DNA from: Spinellus fusiger
Taxonomy: Eukaryota; Mucoromycota; Mucoromycetes; Mucorales; Phycomycetaceae
Reading direction: 5' to 3'
DNA: 64,000 nucleotides
Assembly: GCA_025094145.1 (NCBI GenBank)
Contig: JALLLS010000005.1
Span: forward strand, 434,001 to 498,000
Below the pieces are notes generated by a model, which had not been told where the DNA came from, ran no database searches, and was given only the letters and a program-made list of their open reading frames with translations. The translations under genes and the position numbers were made by a program. This document shows positions 22,020 to 33,997 of the stretch, piece by piece. How positions within the stretch are numbered: position 1 is the stretch's first letter; every line of letters starts with the position of its first letter.

Positions 22020-22558
22020 TATAATAAACATTCTTTCTTTCTTATCGGAAAGTATCTCCGGATCTGTAGGACAAGACGCTAGGATCCCAGTGTAGGACAA
22101 TCTATAGAATGTAACCAGAGCACATCTTGCCCATGTCTGTGAGCTATTGAATTAGGGCCAATGTTATTTATTTTTTTATTATTTTATTTTTTTGACTTGT
22201 CCGTTGGCTCCATGAGGCGGTCGTCATGTGAAAATGTCTTGAAACTCTCCTTTGCTATTGATTTAAACACCGAGTATCTGTGTACTCTCCCTTGCCCCTT
22301 TCCTTAGCAACGGCCCTACTTCACTGCAAGTAGACGTCAGCTGTGATCTATAAAAGAAAAAAAAAGAAAAAATTAACTCTGTACTTTTATAGACTTTTGG
22401 CTTTTTTCTCTCTCTCTCTTTTCCCTCCCCCCTCCCTCCCCTCCCCCCTTTTTCTTCTTCTTTTCCCTTTTTCTTTCTGTCTACATTTATTTTTATTTTT
22501 ATTTTTATTTTTATTTTTTCTTTCTATTTTTCCATTTCCTTCCTCACTGTAAATAACG
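22020..22558. other. Kinesin upstream region
   Basis: No gene. A TATAAAAG at 22349-22356 is followed by a long pyrimidine-rich stretch and (ATTTTT)n at about 22486-22520 before the kinesin ATG. Confidence 0.55.
22349..22356 (+). promoter_or_regulatory. TATA box-like element upstream of the kinesin gene
   Basis: TATAAAAG about 200 bp upstream of the ATG with a pyrimidine-rich leader between. Its role is inferred. Confidence 0.4.
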
Positions 22559-25500
22559 ATGGCCTCTACTGCTGTCAGGTATAGACCATTGTTCAATCAC
22601 AGACCACTCACTGTTGTAGGGTGGCCTTGAGGGTTCGACCATTAACCCAAAAAGAACATTTATCAAATTGCACCGAATGTATATCATTTGTGCCAAACCA
22701 GTCGCAAATATTAATAGGAAAAGATCACTCGTTCACCTATGATTATGTATTCAACAGCCATACAGAACAACAACACGTCTATACAACAAGCGTAGAGCCT
22801 TTGGTAGAGAAATATGTTGAAGGGTAAAATAAGAAATTCATAAAGAAAAGATACGAGTGATAAAATAGGTGATAAATGAATGGGGGAAAATAGAGAGCCA
22901 TTGATCATACCACACTCCACAGACTGGAAAAGAAATAATAATAGTAATAGTAATAGTAATAGTAATAATAATAATAATAATAATAGTAATAATAATAATA
23001 ATAGTAATAATAATAATAATAATAACATTTTGATCTTGACACTTATATTTCTTCCTTCTTTCTTCTACACTAGATTCAATGCCACTATACTTGCTTATGG
23101 GTAAGACAACCCCTCCCCTTTCTAGCCAAGATTGACCTTTTGCTCTCTAGACAAACAGGCTCTGGAAAAACATTCAGTATGGGCACGGCTATTGATGAAC
23201 ACACAAGCCCTGAAAATCTTGGTAATTTGTACACTCTTGAAGAGGAGGGCAAAATCCTATCTGTTGTACCAACACACTCACTTACTCACTCACTCATCTA
23301 TTGATTAGGTATTGTCCCGCGCTTTATTGAGGATCTGTTTCAACGTCTTACTATCAAACAGAAAAACACCACCAACTACCAATCCAATGTCCTTGTCTCC
23401 TTCTTGGAACTCTACAACGAAGACTTTGTTGATCTATTAAATAGCCAGCCCTTTGGAAACAACCGTCGTCGTGCTGCCCCCAGTGAGGTGGCTATTCGTG
23501 AAGATGTTCATGGCCATTTATATTGGAGCGGCGTTAGAGAGGAACTCTGTACACATCCCGACCAGTTACTGGATTATCTTTCTAAAGGATCGTTGTGTCG
23601 TACCACAGGCTCAACTGACATGAACTCTGTGTCTTCTCGATCACACGCCATCTTTTCTGTGATCCTTAAACAGGAGATGGTAGAAGAAGACTCCACCACA
23701 TCTACACCACGCACTGTTGTTAGCAAATTCCATTTTGTGGATCTGGCGGGATCTGAACGAGTAAGTTGGGGTAGGACACAAGCAGATGTGTGTGATGTTG
23801 AGGTGACACTATGAAACATGTGACCTGGTTCATTGTTGCCTAGTAACCAATGGCTTTTTTCTTTTTTTCTTTTTTTCTTCTTTTTTTTACTTATTGCTTC
23901 ACGTGAATAGCTTAAGCGTACAAATGCTCAGGGTGACCGTGCGCGTGAAGGAATTGCCATTAATGCTGGTCTCCTTGCCCTTGGAAACGTCATCAGTGCT
24001 CTGGGAGACGATTCCCGCCGCTCTACCCACATTCCTTATCGAGATTCAAAGCTAACTCGATTACTCCAAGATTCATTGGGAGGCAATAGTCAGACATTAA
24101 TGATGGCCTGTGTGTCACCTTCTGACTCAAATTTCATGGAGACACTGAGTACACTGAAATATGCGAACCGTGCACGTAATATTAAGAACCGTGTCAGTGT
24201 CAATCAAGAGTACAGTGGGTCTTCCGTCGAAGTGAATCAGCTACGGGCCCACATAGAAAAGCTCAAATCAGAGTTAATGATACTACGATCTTCTCAAGGC
24301 ACAAAGACACAGCTCTTGGCGGCCATTAGCAACGAAGGCCATCTTACTGGGTTACGTGAAGAAGTGAATCAGCTACGACACCGTGTTCAGCAAGTTTCCA
24401 ACGAACTGTGCACTGTCACTACAGAAAGAGACACCTTGCTTATGGAGAGAGAATTAGCACAGCTCCCTACAGAAGGTATAAGGGCACTGCTCGAAGGACT
24501 CCAGTCAGATACATCCACAACACCCTCCACTCTCTCAAGTGCACCTCAACTCCCTATGATTGCCCAGTACCAAAAGACCATCCAGAACCTGAGGAATGAA
24601 TTAGCGGACACCCAAGAAAGACTCACCTTTGTAGAGTCAGCAAGAGAGCCTATGATGCAGGCATTGGCCATGGCAAACCAATTAACACCCTCTCTTCAGT
24701 TCAGTCAGCACACCAAACAACGTATTGCCAGTCCACAGCCACAACTTTCTCAGCGTCATCGTCCTGCTACCATGGGACGGAAGAAACGCAGTGGTAGTAG
24801 CACCACACGCACAATTCATCCTTTCCGTTCTGCACGGCTGTCTAAAGTGCACACTGTAGAATCTGCGCCTACAAAAGACACGGAAAAGAGTCTTGGAGCA
24901 AGTGAGAGTGAAGACATTGAAGAGTGGCTTAATAAGACAGTGGGTGATTTTCACTTTACTGCTGCTTTGGATTCTCGCTCAGATGCACGTGAAGCCATTA
25001 ACAAGGCAAGAGCAGAAATAACCAAAGGCCACCAGATGTTAGATGAGATAAAAGTAAGTGTGTGCTGTATTGTTATTATTGTTATTATTGTTATTATTGT
25101 TATTATTTGAGATGACTTATACATCTTAGGAACTTGCATCTTCTTATGCTGCTACCCACACCCATATGAATGCTCCTCTTCCCGCTTCTCCCTTGTTGGG
25201 TCTGCACAGTGATTTCTCTATCAGTGATATTATGGCAGACAATGAGATATTTGAACAACTTCATTCAAAAGAGAACATGATGGCATTTGAATTGGATGGT
25301 ATAGACTCAATAGATACAGTGGTAAGTCAAACCTCCCTCCCTCTCTTCTCTTCCCTTTCTTTCTTTCTTGATGAGCTCCATGACTTACACTCTGCTGTGT
25401 CTAGTGGCAGACAGAAACAGAACAAGTACAGCACTCAGCTTATCCTCAAAACTCACAACACTCTCGTATGTCTTCTTGGGGCACAACCTTTAGCCTTGAC

Positions 25501-28041
25501 TCTGGCTTGGGAGAGAACCAGTCTCAAGTCCATCGCATGATGCAGCAACTCCAATCTGACATTCATATCAAAGAAGATCTTGTTCTTCAATTGGAAAAGA
25601 CAGAATCTGATTATGAGTACCTGCGCCATAAATTCGAACAAAAGTTCTATGCTCTTCGTAAAGAACTTTCTCAGATGAAGCGAGAACGTGACCATGCCCT
25701 TCGTCAGCCTGTTTACACTGTGAAAGAAAACACCGGACGGGATAAACAGGCCATGGATGAAATACGCAATGCCTATGAGAAGAAGACTCAGAAACTCAAG
25801 GCTGAATTCGATAGTTTAAGACGCAAGTATTCACAAACATCAAGTGCGATTCAATCCACAAGAAACCAAAGCGAAACCATGATGAGAGCCCTCAAGGGGA
25901 GTTTGGAAGGACTAAAGATTGAAAAGAAGCGTATGATCCAGCGTATGAAGGAAGAGGCTGAACGTACAAAAGATCAGATGAGTGCCCATGACCGTGAAAT
26001 TCAGCAGCTAAGACGTAAACAAGTACGTGATACAGATACTCGACGACAACTTGAGCGGGAGAGTCAAAAGATGCAGAGTGTCTTGAAGAAACGAGCAGAT
26101 GAAGCCGTGATCGCCAATGACAAACTGAGTCAACTTGTACAGATCCTTAAAAAAGCAGTGAGAGAAGGAGGTGTTCTTGATGAGAGATTGCTGAGTCGAT
26201 GTGCTAAATTACTCAACATTAGCAGTGCCATGGTAGCCTCTTCCTCGGGACGTCTTACACAGCACAGACGGTCCAAGAAGACTGCCAAGTTGCCTATTGA
26301 GGCACGTGCAATGAAAAAGAAAGACTTGTTGGACAGAGCTCTTTACCAGTTTATTCAAAGCAAACAATCTTTGTTAGAAATGCGTCAATTGATCACCAAG
26401 AGAGATGAACTTGCTGATGAAAAGGCAAAGATCTTGGCAGAAGATTATGTTTTGGTTGGAAAGGGAATGCAGCAATTTATGGAGGAGCGTGTAGAGACCA
26501 TTGTCGCTGAGATTTCATACCTTAATGCTCGCATTCATGCACTACAGAATGATGCTGCTTATGAGATGATGCAAGAAGAGCCTCAGGTAGATGAGCAGAA
26601 CATCGTACGTCAAGAAAAGAAAGTTACCTTTGCAGATGAAGTGATGGGTATCAAAAGCACTGCTACAGTACAAGAGGATGATTGGATGGACATGGATGCT
26701 CTTGAAGAACGCTACAGCCTGCCCACGAGTGCTGATTCTGACATGGCCCATGATATGGCAGTGAAGTTGCTGCGTTCGTTAGATCCAGAAGAATCAGACA
26801 GAATTATGGAAGCACTGATTGATGACTTGGTAGCACTTCGCATGGGTGAATGCAACCGCCAAATGACTGTCCAGCAGTTGGAGAAAACAGTGCAGGATCT
26901 TAGACGTGCTTTGGTAGTGATGAAGAAGACAGCCAACAAAACTACAATGGAGTGTGAGAGAAAGATCAAACGACTCCAGGAAAGTCGCTATTCATTGAAC
27001 TATTCCTCCCGTGCAAGTGCTTGTGCCAGTGAAGACATTAATGACGATGATTCTGCTATTGATCTTCATATTGAAGAGCATTACCCTTCAGATACTATCT
27101 TTGATAGGATCTACAATGAAGGTATTCGTGGTAATCTCATGTCACCTACTGCATGGGATGAGTGCCATCGTTCAGATTCTCCAGTCCTAGAACTTCTCCA
27201 GCCTCCACGCGCCAACCATTCTGTTGCTGGTATGGCACCTCTCAAACCCTCCAACTCTCCCTTGGCAAGAAGAGGAAGCTCCATGACCTCCCCTGAGCAA
27301 TTCCTACAGATGCTACAAGGCAATGGCACTGAGTCTTCCATGCGCTCTCCTGTAATGCGTCCAACAGAATTTATACATCAAGTGGATCGTGAATCCTCTA
27401 CTTCTTCTATCAAAAGCCGCCATGTAAGACGCTCTTCTATACAGTCAGACACAATCTCCTGGTCTTCCTATGGATCCAGCAATCACATTTCACACTATCC
27501 ACAACAACTCCAGCACCATCACACTGCTTTTACAAAGATGGAGCCAATGTCTCTTATTCAGCGACGCCGTGCAAACTCCTTCCAACAATCTCCTGCTGCT
27601 CCATCACGTCGACCCATCTCTTTACGTGAAATTAGCCTAGGTGTCTCTCGTGAACTTGATCCCTCCTATCCTTCCAACTGCCACCAACCATCTCCCCTTC
27701 AACAGCAGTTTGCACTTTCTTCTCCAGAAATGACTTCCTTTACAGAACCCTTTATCCAAGCCATCCCTCAGCCTAAAATGTCCAAATTGCATAAACAGAG
27801 ACCCAGTACCGCCATCCCCTTCCCACAGCAACAGCACCACCCCATGCATGTTCAGAGCAGTGGTTCCTTTGAACTCAAACGACCCGAGACTCCTTCTGTT
27901 TTTGATCGACTTGCCTCAGGACATACGCGTGCTTCCAAAGCAAAAAGATCACACTATTCTGCAGGACAAAGACATTCTCTTGGCAGTTTTGAAGACATTC
28001 GTCAGCGTTGGGAGTCGAATCAATTTACTGAAATGTCGTAG
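22559..28041 (+). CDS. Kinesin-4 type motor protein (KIF4/KIF21-like)
   Basis: Eight exons: 22559-22578, 22620-22823, 23074-23100, 23151-23221, 23309-23760, 23911-25053, 25130-25321, 25405-28041; 1581 aa. The N-terminal motor domain (about 1-354) begins [15 protein letters not shown] and has the P-loop GQTGSGKT (84-91), switch I NSVSSRSH, switch II DLAGSE and the neck-side [13 protein letters not shown]. Long coiled coils follow (MKRERDHAL onwards to about residue 1250), then a Ser/Pro/His-rich tail. N-terminal motor plus VALRVRPL fits kinesin-4, which act on microtubule plus ends and in spindle midzone or transport. A KKVTF motif at about residues 1108-1112 resembles a PP1 docking site. The motor is split by six introns, one holding a large AAT/AGT repeat. 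Confidence 0.93.
22935..23025. repeat. (AAT/AGT)n trinucleotide repeat in a kinesin intron
   Basis: About thirty trinucleotides of AAT with scattered AGT within intron 22824-23073, a few dozen bases before the 27-nt exon. Confidence 0.92.
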
Positions 28042-28299
28042 TATATTTAATCACCCTTATGTATATTCTTGTTCTTCACTATGAACTATCAAAAAGAAAA
28101 GCAGAAAAGAACATTGTATATTTTAACCCATGCCCTCCCTTTTCTCTTTATTTATATTTATTATCTCTTTCCCATTCCTACATACATTATCCTCTACCTT
28201 ATGAACTATAAATTTTTATCCTGTATATTTATCTATTCTGTATGTATCCGAACCTGTACAGTCTTTTACTACCGCCAAGACTTTGTCCATTGTCTATCT

Positions 28300-28342
<43 letters not shown>

Positions 28343-29788
28343 AAAACAAAGTTAATGAAAATATAATGTGTGTGCTTTATTTATTAAGGAGAATAGTAAG
28401 AGTAAATAACACTGTTTACCATGCTAAACACACAATATATACTTTAGAATATATCATTATTCCATCTTTTTATTTTTATTTTTATTTTTATTTTTATACT
28501 ATTTACTGTGCCTTCTTTTATGAATTCCTTGGCTCTACAGTGTAGACCCTCAATAACAAACAAAATGTTCATTCGTTCACATGTGCTTAATAACAATGTT
28601 TCTTCAATCACATGTCAACTATGTTTACAAAATACTCCCTTTCAATATCCTCTTTCTTTTGTGTATTGAATTAGTCATGCAGTATTTTAGCAGATGGCTC
28701 ACAGTAAAAAGAATATAGAGTGAGCCTATGATCTGCTGTCTACAGTCTACAATTGACTCTCCTTATGAATGGATAGTAGAATGGACACGCTGTACTATGA
28801 TCCTAGTAAGTAGAAAGTATATCAAAAGACACTCAGTACTACCTTTGCTTATCAACTATAAAATACACACATGACAAGGTCTATTGGGCTAGATAGAGAG
28901 TTCATAAGGTAGTACATATGCATGAAGAAAGAGAGAGAGAGAGAAGAGGATAAATGAATAAATGATAGTACTGTTTCTATTGATCATGTAACTCCCAAGG
29001 CTATTTAGACAGGGCTAATTATCTGTTGATATATGTTGATTTCAATAGATGGGCTTATCTCAATGAAGGCTCTCTACTATCGATAAGTATTCTTCTTTTT
29101 TTTATGCTATTCTCTATCAAAGGAATACGAATTCACTCAATTCAATAGGTTTCTCTTGGCATTCAACATGACTCATTGTAATAGCCATTGAGTAATACCA
29201 GCTCTTGTCACACATTCTATATCGTAAAAAGAATAGTAGTGTTAGCCTTCATGTATCAACAGTACTAACGAAAAGACCTAAGGCTTATACAATGGCTTTC
29301 AATAAGATATATCTATATATAAAGGGGGCGTGTTTCTTATGAATCATTACAATACCACTCCATAATAGTCATATCCAACATAACTACAGTAGATACAATC
29401 TTTCTATGAATATTCATACTTTTTTTTATTTATTTATTCGATAGAATCACCCTTATTATTAAAGGAATCTATTTTAGATTGGTATTTTGCTTGTAAGTTC
29501 TATAAAGTATTTGTTCAATTGCTTATTCCCAAGACATATGTTCTTCCAGACAATACATATACTTGTACATTATAACACATCCCAGGGAGGAGTCTCTCAT
29601 CTCTCCTGCGAACATATTTATATAAAAAGATATATATATATAAAGATATATGCATAAAGCCCAATAGGATAATAGACCTTTCTCCCAAACCCAAATTCAA
29701 GAGCCCTTTCTGTGTTCTTGAAATAACAATAACAATAACAATAACGGTATCAGGATTATATTTACACTCATGGTCATTTTAGAATTCA
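28042..29788. other. AT-rich intergenic region between kinesin and the mitochondrial kinase
   Basis: No gene seen. It contains the (TAA)n(TTA)n palindrome at 28298-28343, an (ATTTTT)n run at about 28468-28497 and a TATA repeat at 29620-29650. It would serve as 3' flank for both convergent genes. Confidence 0.5.
28298..28343. repeat. Perfect-looking (TAA)n(TTA)n palindrome
   Basis: About six TAA units meet about eight TTA units, so the two halves are complementary and could form a hairpin or cruciform just downstream of the kinesin stop. Confidence 0.85.
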
Positions 29789-31108
29789 TTAGAGAACAAG
29801 CCTACGTGGCGCTGGTCCTTCTACGGCACTATCCACTACAGCATTCTCATCAGATTGCTCCACATCAATGTTTTCATTCTGTGTTCCTAGCTTAGGAATC
29901 CGTACATAGCTGTCTGTTCCCCATCCCTCCATAGTAACAACACTGATCTCTCCTCCCCAGTATTCAGCATACACTTTACTCATGGGCAATCCAATACCCA
30001 GTGGCATTGTCGTCTGGTCAGATACAGAGGCACTGTGGTAGGGTGCATGTCGGAAGTTTTTAAATATCTGTCGACGTATTCCATATGACCACAGACTCCT
30101 GTACACCTCTCCTGGCATTCCTCCCCCCCTATCAGAGATACGGAAGAAAACATCTGTGGCATTTGAGCACAGTGTCACCTGTACAGGAGGATAGTCCTTG
30201 GTGTTGGTGTTGGTGTTATGAGAAAGAACAGTATGACGAAGGGCGTTGGAAAGCAGTTGATAGACAATGTACTGAATCTGTTCAGCAACATAGCTAAACT
30301 GGATGTCCTCGGTTTCGCCCAGTACAACAATCTCCGGTGCCCTCCAGTCCTTCCCCTTGTGGTATAGGGACCGAATGTAATCTTGTGCCAGTTGGTTGCA
30401 TTGATGAACAGTATCTTGTGCAGAACAGTGACTGAATATAAAAGTATTATGCAAAGAGGACTTGTCTGCTGGGGTGTATTCAGACAGCACCAGATGTTGT
30501 TCGGCAAGGACGCGGCGGGAGATACGAGAGCGCAAGAGGGAGTTCATAAACATATCCAGACGCTCAAAGGGCAGATGGTCCATACACTCTGACACTCCAA
30601 TGGCTAGCCGAGGAATCACCACACGATGATCCTCCAGTGTGCCATGAATAATCTCGCAGAACGCTTTGTTCTCCTGAAGAGTAGTAATAGGAGATATTTT
30701 CCTCAACCGCTCAAATGCATCCCAGTACATACTATACACTGCCTGAAGATAGGGATTGGTGCCAACAATAAAGGGCAAATGCTGGAAAGCACGGATACGG
30801 TGAGCAAGACGGATGGGCAGTTCTGTTCGTACATAGTTGGCAGAGGTAAGGACATTCTTTATATTCTTATGTCTCTGGTAGGAGATAAGCTGTCGAATCG
30901 TCACTGGTGTTGCCTTTTGCTGTACATAGGTCTCAAGCACTCTATTTCTGTAAAAGTGTTCTTCTGGGATGGTAGGCATAAACGGCAGGTCGCTGTCTTG
31001 TCTTTCTGTGACTGCTGCAGAACGTACGAGACTTGCACCCAGACTCAAATGTCTGTACTGTAGACGTGTGAAGGGTTTAAATGAACAGCGAGTCAAAGTC
31101 ATTGTCAA
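29789..31108 (-). CDS. Mitochondrial 2-oxoacid dehydrogenase kinase (PDK/BCKDK, yeast PKP-like)
   Basis: One uninterrupted frame of 439 aa, unusual here in lacking introns. The N-terminus (MTMTLTRCSFKPFTRLQYRH) is Arg-rich and suits matrix import. The family's helical N-terminal domain is seen as ENKAFCEIIHGTLEDHRVVI and LLRSRISRRVLAEQHLVL. The GHKL ATPase part carries an N-box variant (YQLLSNALRHTV, Asn kept), the G1 box ISDRGGGMP and the G2 segment GIGLPMSKVYAEYWGG. Such kinases phosphorylate and inactivate the E1 subunit of pyruvate or branched-chain 2-oxoacid dehydrogenase. I cannot tell PDK from BCKDK; the usual N-box KNAMRAT is replaced by SNALRHT, as in more divergent fungal Pkp proteins. 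Confidence 0.88.
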   Translation of the reverse strand: MTMTLTRCSFKPFTRLQYRHLSLGASLVRSAAVTERQDSDLPFMPTIPEEHFYRNRVLETYVQQKATPVTIRQLISYQRHKNIKNVLTSANYVRTELPIRLAHRIRAFQHLPFIVGTNPYLQAVYSMYWDAFERLRKISPITTLQENKAFCEIIHGTLEDHRVVIPRLAIGVSECMDHLPFERLDMFMNSLLRSRISRRVLAEQHLVLSEYTPADKSSLHNTFIFSHCSAQDTVHQCNQLAQDYIRSLYHKGKDWRAPEIVVLGETEDIQFSYVAEQIQYIVYQLLSNALRHTVLSHNTNTNTKDYPPVQVTLCSNATDVFFRISDRGGGMPGEVYRSLWSYGIRRQIFKNFRHAPYHSASVSDQTTMPLGIGLPMSKVYAEYWGGEISVVTMEGWGTDSYVRIPKLGTQNENIDVEQSDENAVVDSAVEGPAPRRLVL

Positions 31109-33997
31109 TGGACTGCAGGTAATGAAGTAGACGCATAAGAAAGAGAAGCGGGGTTTTTATGGGGGAGGAGGGAAAAAGAAAGTCGCTGCGTGCTTGGATG
31201 AGTGCTCTGTCCATTGCTATTCTTGGTTCATCACACTACCATAAAAGGAAGAAAGCTATTTTCGCGCGCTTCCTATAGTTTCTCTACTGGACACAAGAAG
31301 GACTCTCTTATCCTGTGATTGGATCTACAGGAAGCTGACTGGATTACACACCAGGAGGTCTTTAGGATATAAAAGGAAATAGTCGAAATACAATTGTTTA
31401 AAAATGACATGGATTTGAAAAGGAGCAAAAATAAATTATGTATTCATGTTAGTTCTTAAATAAAGATTATTATGTAAATTTACCTGTAAATATCTGAATC
31501 CCGAAGGAAACCACTTTCGATGTGGCGATATATAATATTATAATATAATATGAATAAGAATATCTATTCTTATGTGACTGTATAGATACCCTTTGATGCA
31601 TTCACATCTCTGTTCTAAACAATTCCGCAACTTTGGCAAGCGCGGATATTGTTGAAATTCACTAATACCTCAGTGAGGATATTTGTGATATAAGTGTGGC
31701 AGATCTTGAGAACAAAAATAAGAATAACTGTTAGAACTTTTCATATTGGTTGAGAGGTCAATCATGCTTACCCTCTATGTTCGAAGTTTATCAACATCAA
31801 CCATAAGAAGATCTCCACCCTTTTGTCTCTTTTTTCAATGATTAATATAAAACTCTCGTCAAACCAACACAATGACCTTTAAACTTGGCAGCATCTTTTA
31901 CCTTTATTCCTGTGCCATAGGCAATGACTGGCAGCTTGGTAGGATTGTACTCCAATCCTTTTAGGTGCCAATACCCCTTTTCAATAATAAAACAGTAAAA
32001 ATAATTAGTTCGAGATGTATTAATGTACTCTGTGTGTGTGTCGTATTACCCTTGCATTGGCACCTTCTTCCTGCCTTTGCCTTTGCAACGGATTCACTGG
32101 GTTTATTATAGTAAAAGAATATACAATAGAAACTGACCAACATGTAAGACATAATAAACATACACAAACACTCACCAGATCACAACTGTTGGTTTATATG
32201 CCAGGCAAAGACAAACAAGTTAAAGAGGGTAGAAGTTATGAAGAACAATAGACAGTGTATTTGGCAAGTATTTATATCCGAACAGAAGATAACAAAACGA
32301 AACTTCACAAGTCATTTGCTTAATCAGAACTACCAAAGTAATGCAGACTATAACAACATTTTAGAAAGAAAAGAATTGCTTAAAGAACAGTTGCCTAGTT
32401 ACCCATTGTGCTCAAATCGTGTTGTGTTCCTGTTCATTTACCCTCTTTGATTTCCTTAGACTAGCCTTTGTATCCAATACTCCATTTCGTTGTCCCTTCT
32501 AGAGACCAAACAACTACAGATGTATCTCTCTAGTGGTCCTGTTGATAACCACAGTGCCCTTTATTGCAGAATAAAAGATATATTTTACAAAGTTACATAG
32601 TATAGATCTTGAGGCTAATTTTATATATTTATATTCTAAGCTATAATGATCAAAGTTATATAGTGTGAATTGTTTGACTTATAAATTTGACGTGAATCTG
32701 ACTTATGAATTTTATGAGTGGAGGCTAGTGTATACATCACCAGAATAAAGAAATATTATTATTTGTTTTGACACTTCCCTCCTTTTGTTATTTCTTACAC
32801 TGTCTATACAACTTAACACCCAAGTATTTGTCAAGATGAGCATAGCTGATCAAGGTAATGTGCCATTATTAACAAAGCAAAACAATAGAAGGAGGTGATA
32901 GACACTACCAAAGGCTATTCTTGAGATAAAAAGGTAAGCAGTGTCTTCCTCTGGGCTTGAGCTCATTGTAATCCATAAGACATAGTACTGACTCTTCTTC
33001 TAATAGATAACATATGGCTTATTATTCTCAAGACAAACACTAAGTACAAGGTAAGTTTACTATCTCTCTTGATTGAATTATTACTAATACACTCTTTTCT
33101 GTTATTAGATAAGTTAAGACTCTTCTCAAGTCAGCCTTGGGTGGTCTTCTTCCTTCTATACTGTCTTAGGTGTCTAGGCTGTCTAGGGTATACTCCTGAG
33201 CATGGTTCTCTATCTTCCAATATTAAAGCATAAGGCTTCTAGAGTATAGATTCTATTGCTATGAAGGAATATACTTAGAACAGCAGTAGCTATAGTAATA
33301 GTATATTATTAGCTACAGTATTATTAGCTATATTATTATAATAAACAATTTTATTCATAAACAATATTTTTATTGATAATACAATTTGATATTGAGGTAT
33401 TCCATAAAAGGTAAGAAAATTTTGGATACTCGCAAACCTTTGATTTCAAGTACAGTTCCATAAAAAGCAAGAAATTTTCAGTTTTAAAAGGCGAAGATAT
33501 CATCGCTTAAAGGCCAGAAAAATCTCCTGGTGTGTAGAGACAGGGTGGCTGACATTCAATCTGTCTGATTGGTGTTGCAAGCCTGAGCCAAAATGAATAA
33601 TACTGACACGAGTGAATCTGTAGATCCCAAGAACTAAGGCAGTGGTTTTTTATCTGTTCTGTCATGATGTGATTCTCCATCTTTCCTTTTATGTATATGT
33701 TCTTCTATTAAAAAAGAAAGAAAGAATAAAAGAGAGGGTTGCTATGGGCCAAAATAGTCAAAACTACAGACGGTGCTTTTTTCTTTTCTTTTTTTCTTTT
33801 TCTGCTGTGGGTGGAAAGTGACCCCACACTGGGAAACAACAGTGTGATTGAGTCACATGATATCCTTCTTCTCCTTGGTGAAGATTGGCTGGGTCCCAAG
33901 ACTCAGTCTCCATGAGAGGAAAAGTGCACGTTCAGTGTCGGAAGTACTACTGTTTATTCCCGCATAGTGTTTCTCTCATCAGCCATTCTTGAAGACC
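31109..33997. other. AT-rich 2.9-kb intergenic region
   Basis: No protein gene recognised. Between 32850 and 33110 there are two well-formed short introns with no coding potential around them. At 33400-33479 there is a pair of 24-bp direct repeats. An ATTGG (inverted CCAAT) at about 33883 lies 115 bp upstream of the PFK-2 start. Confidence 0.45.

Noticed and set aside
22711..23028. Minus-strand polyLeu frame
   Set aside because: Produced by the AAT/AGT microsatellite in the kinesin intron.
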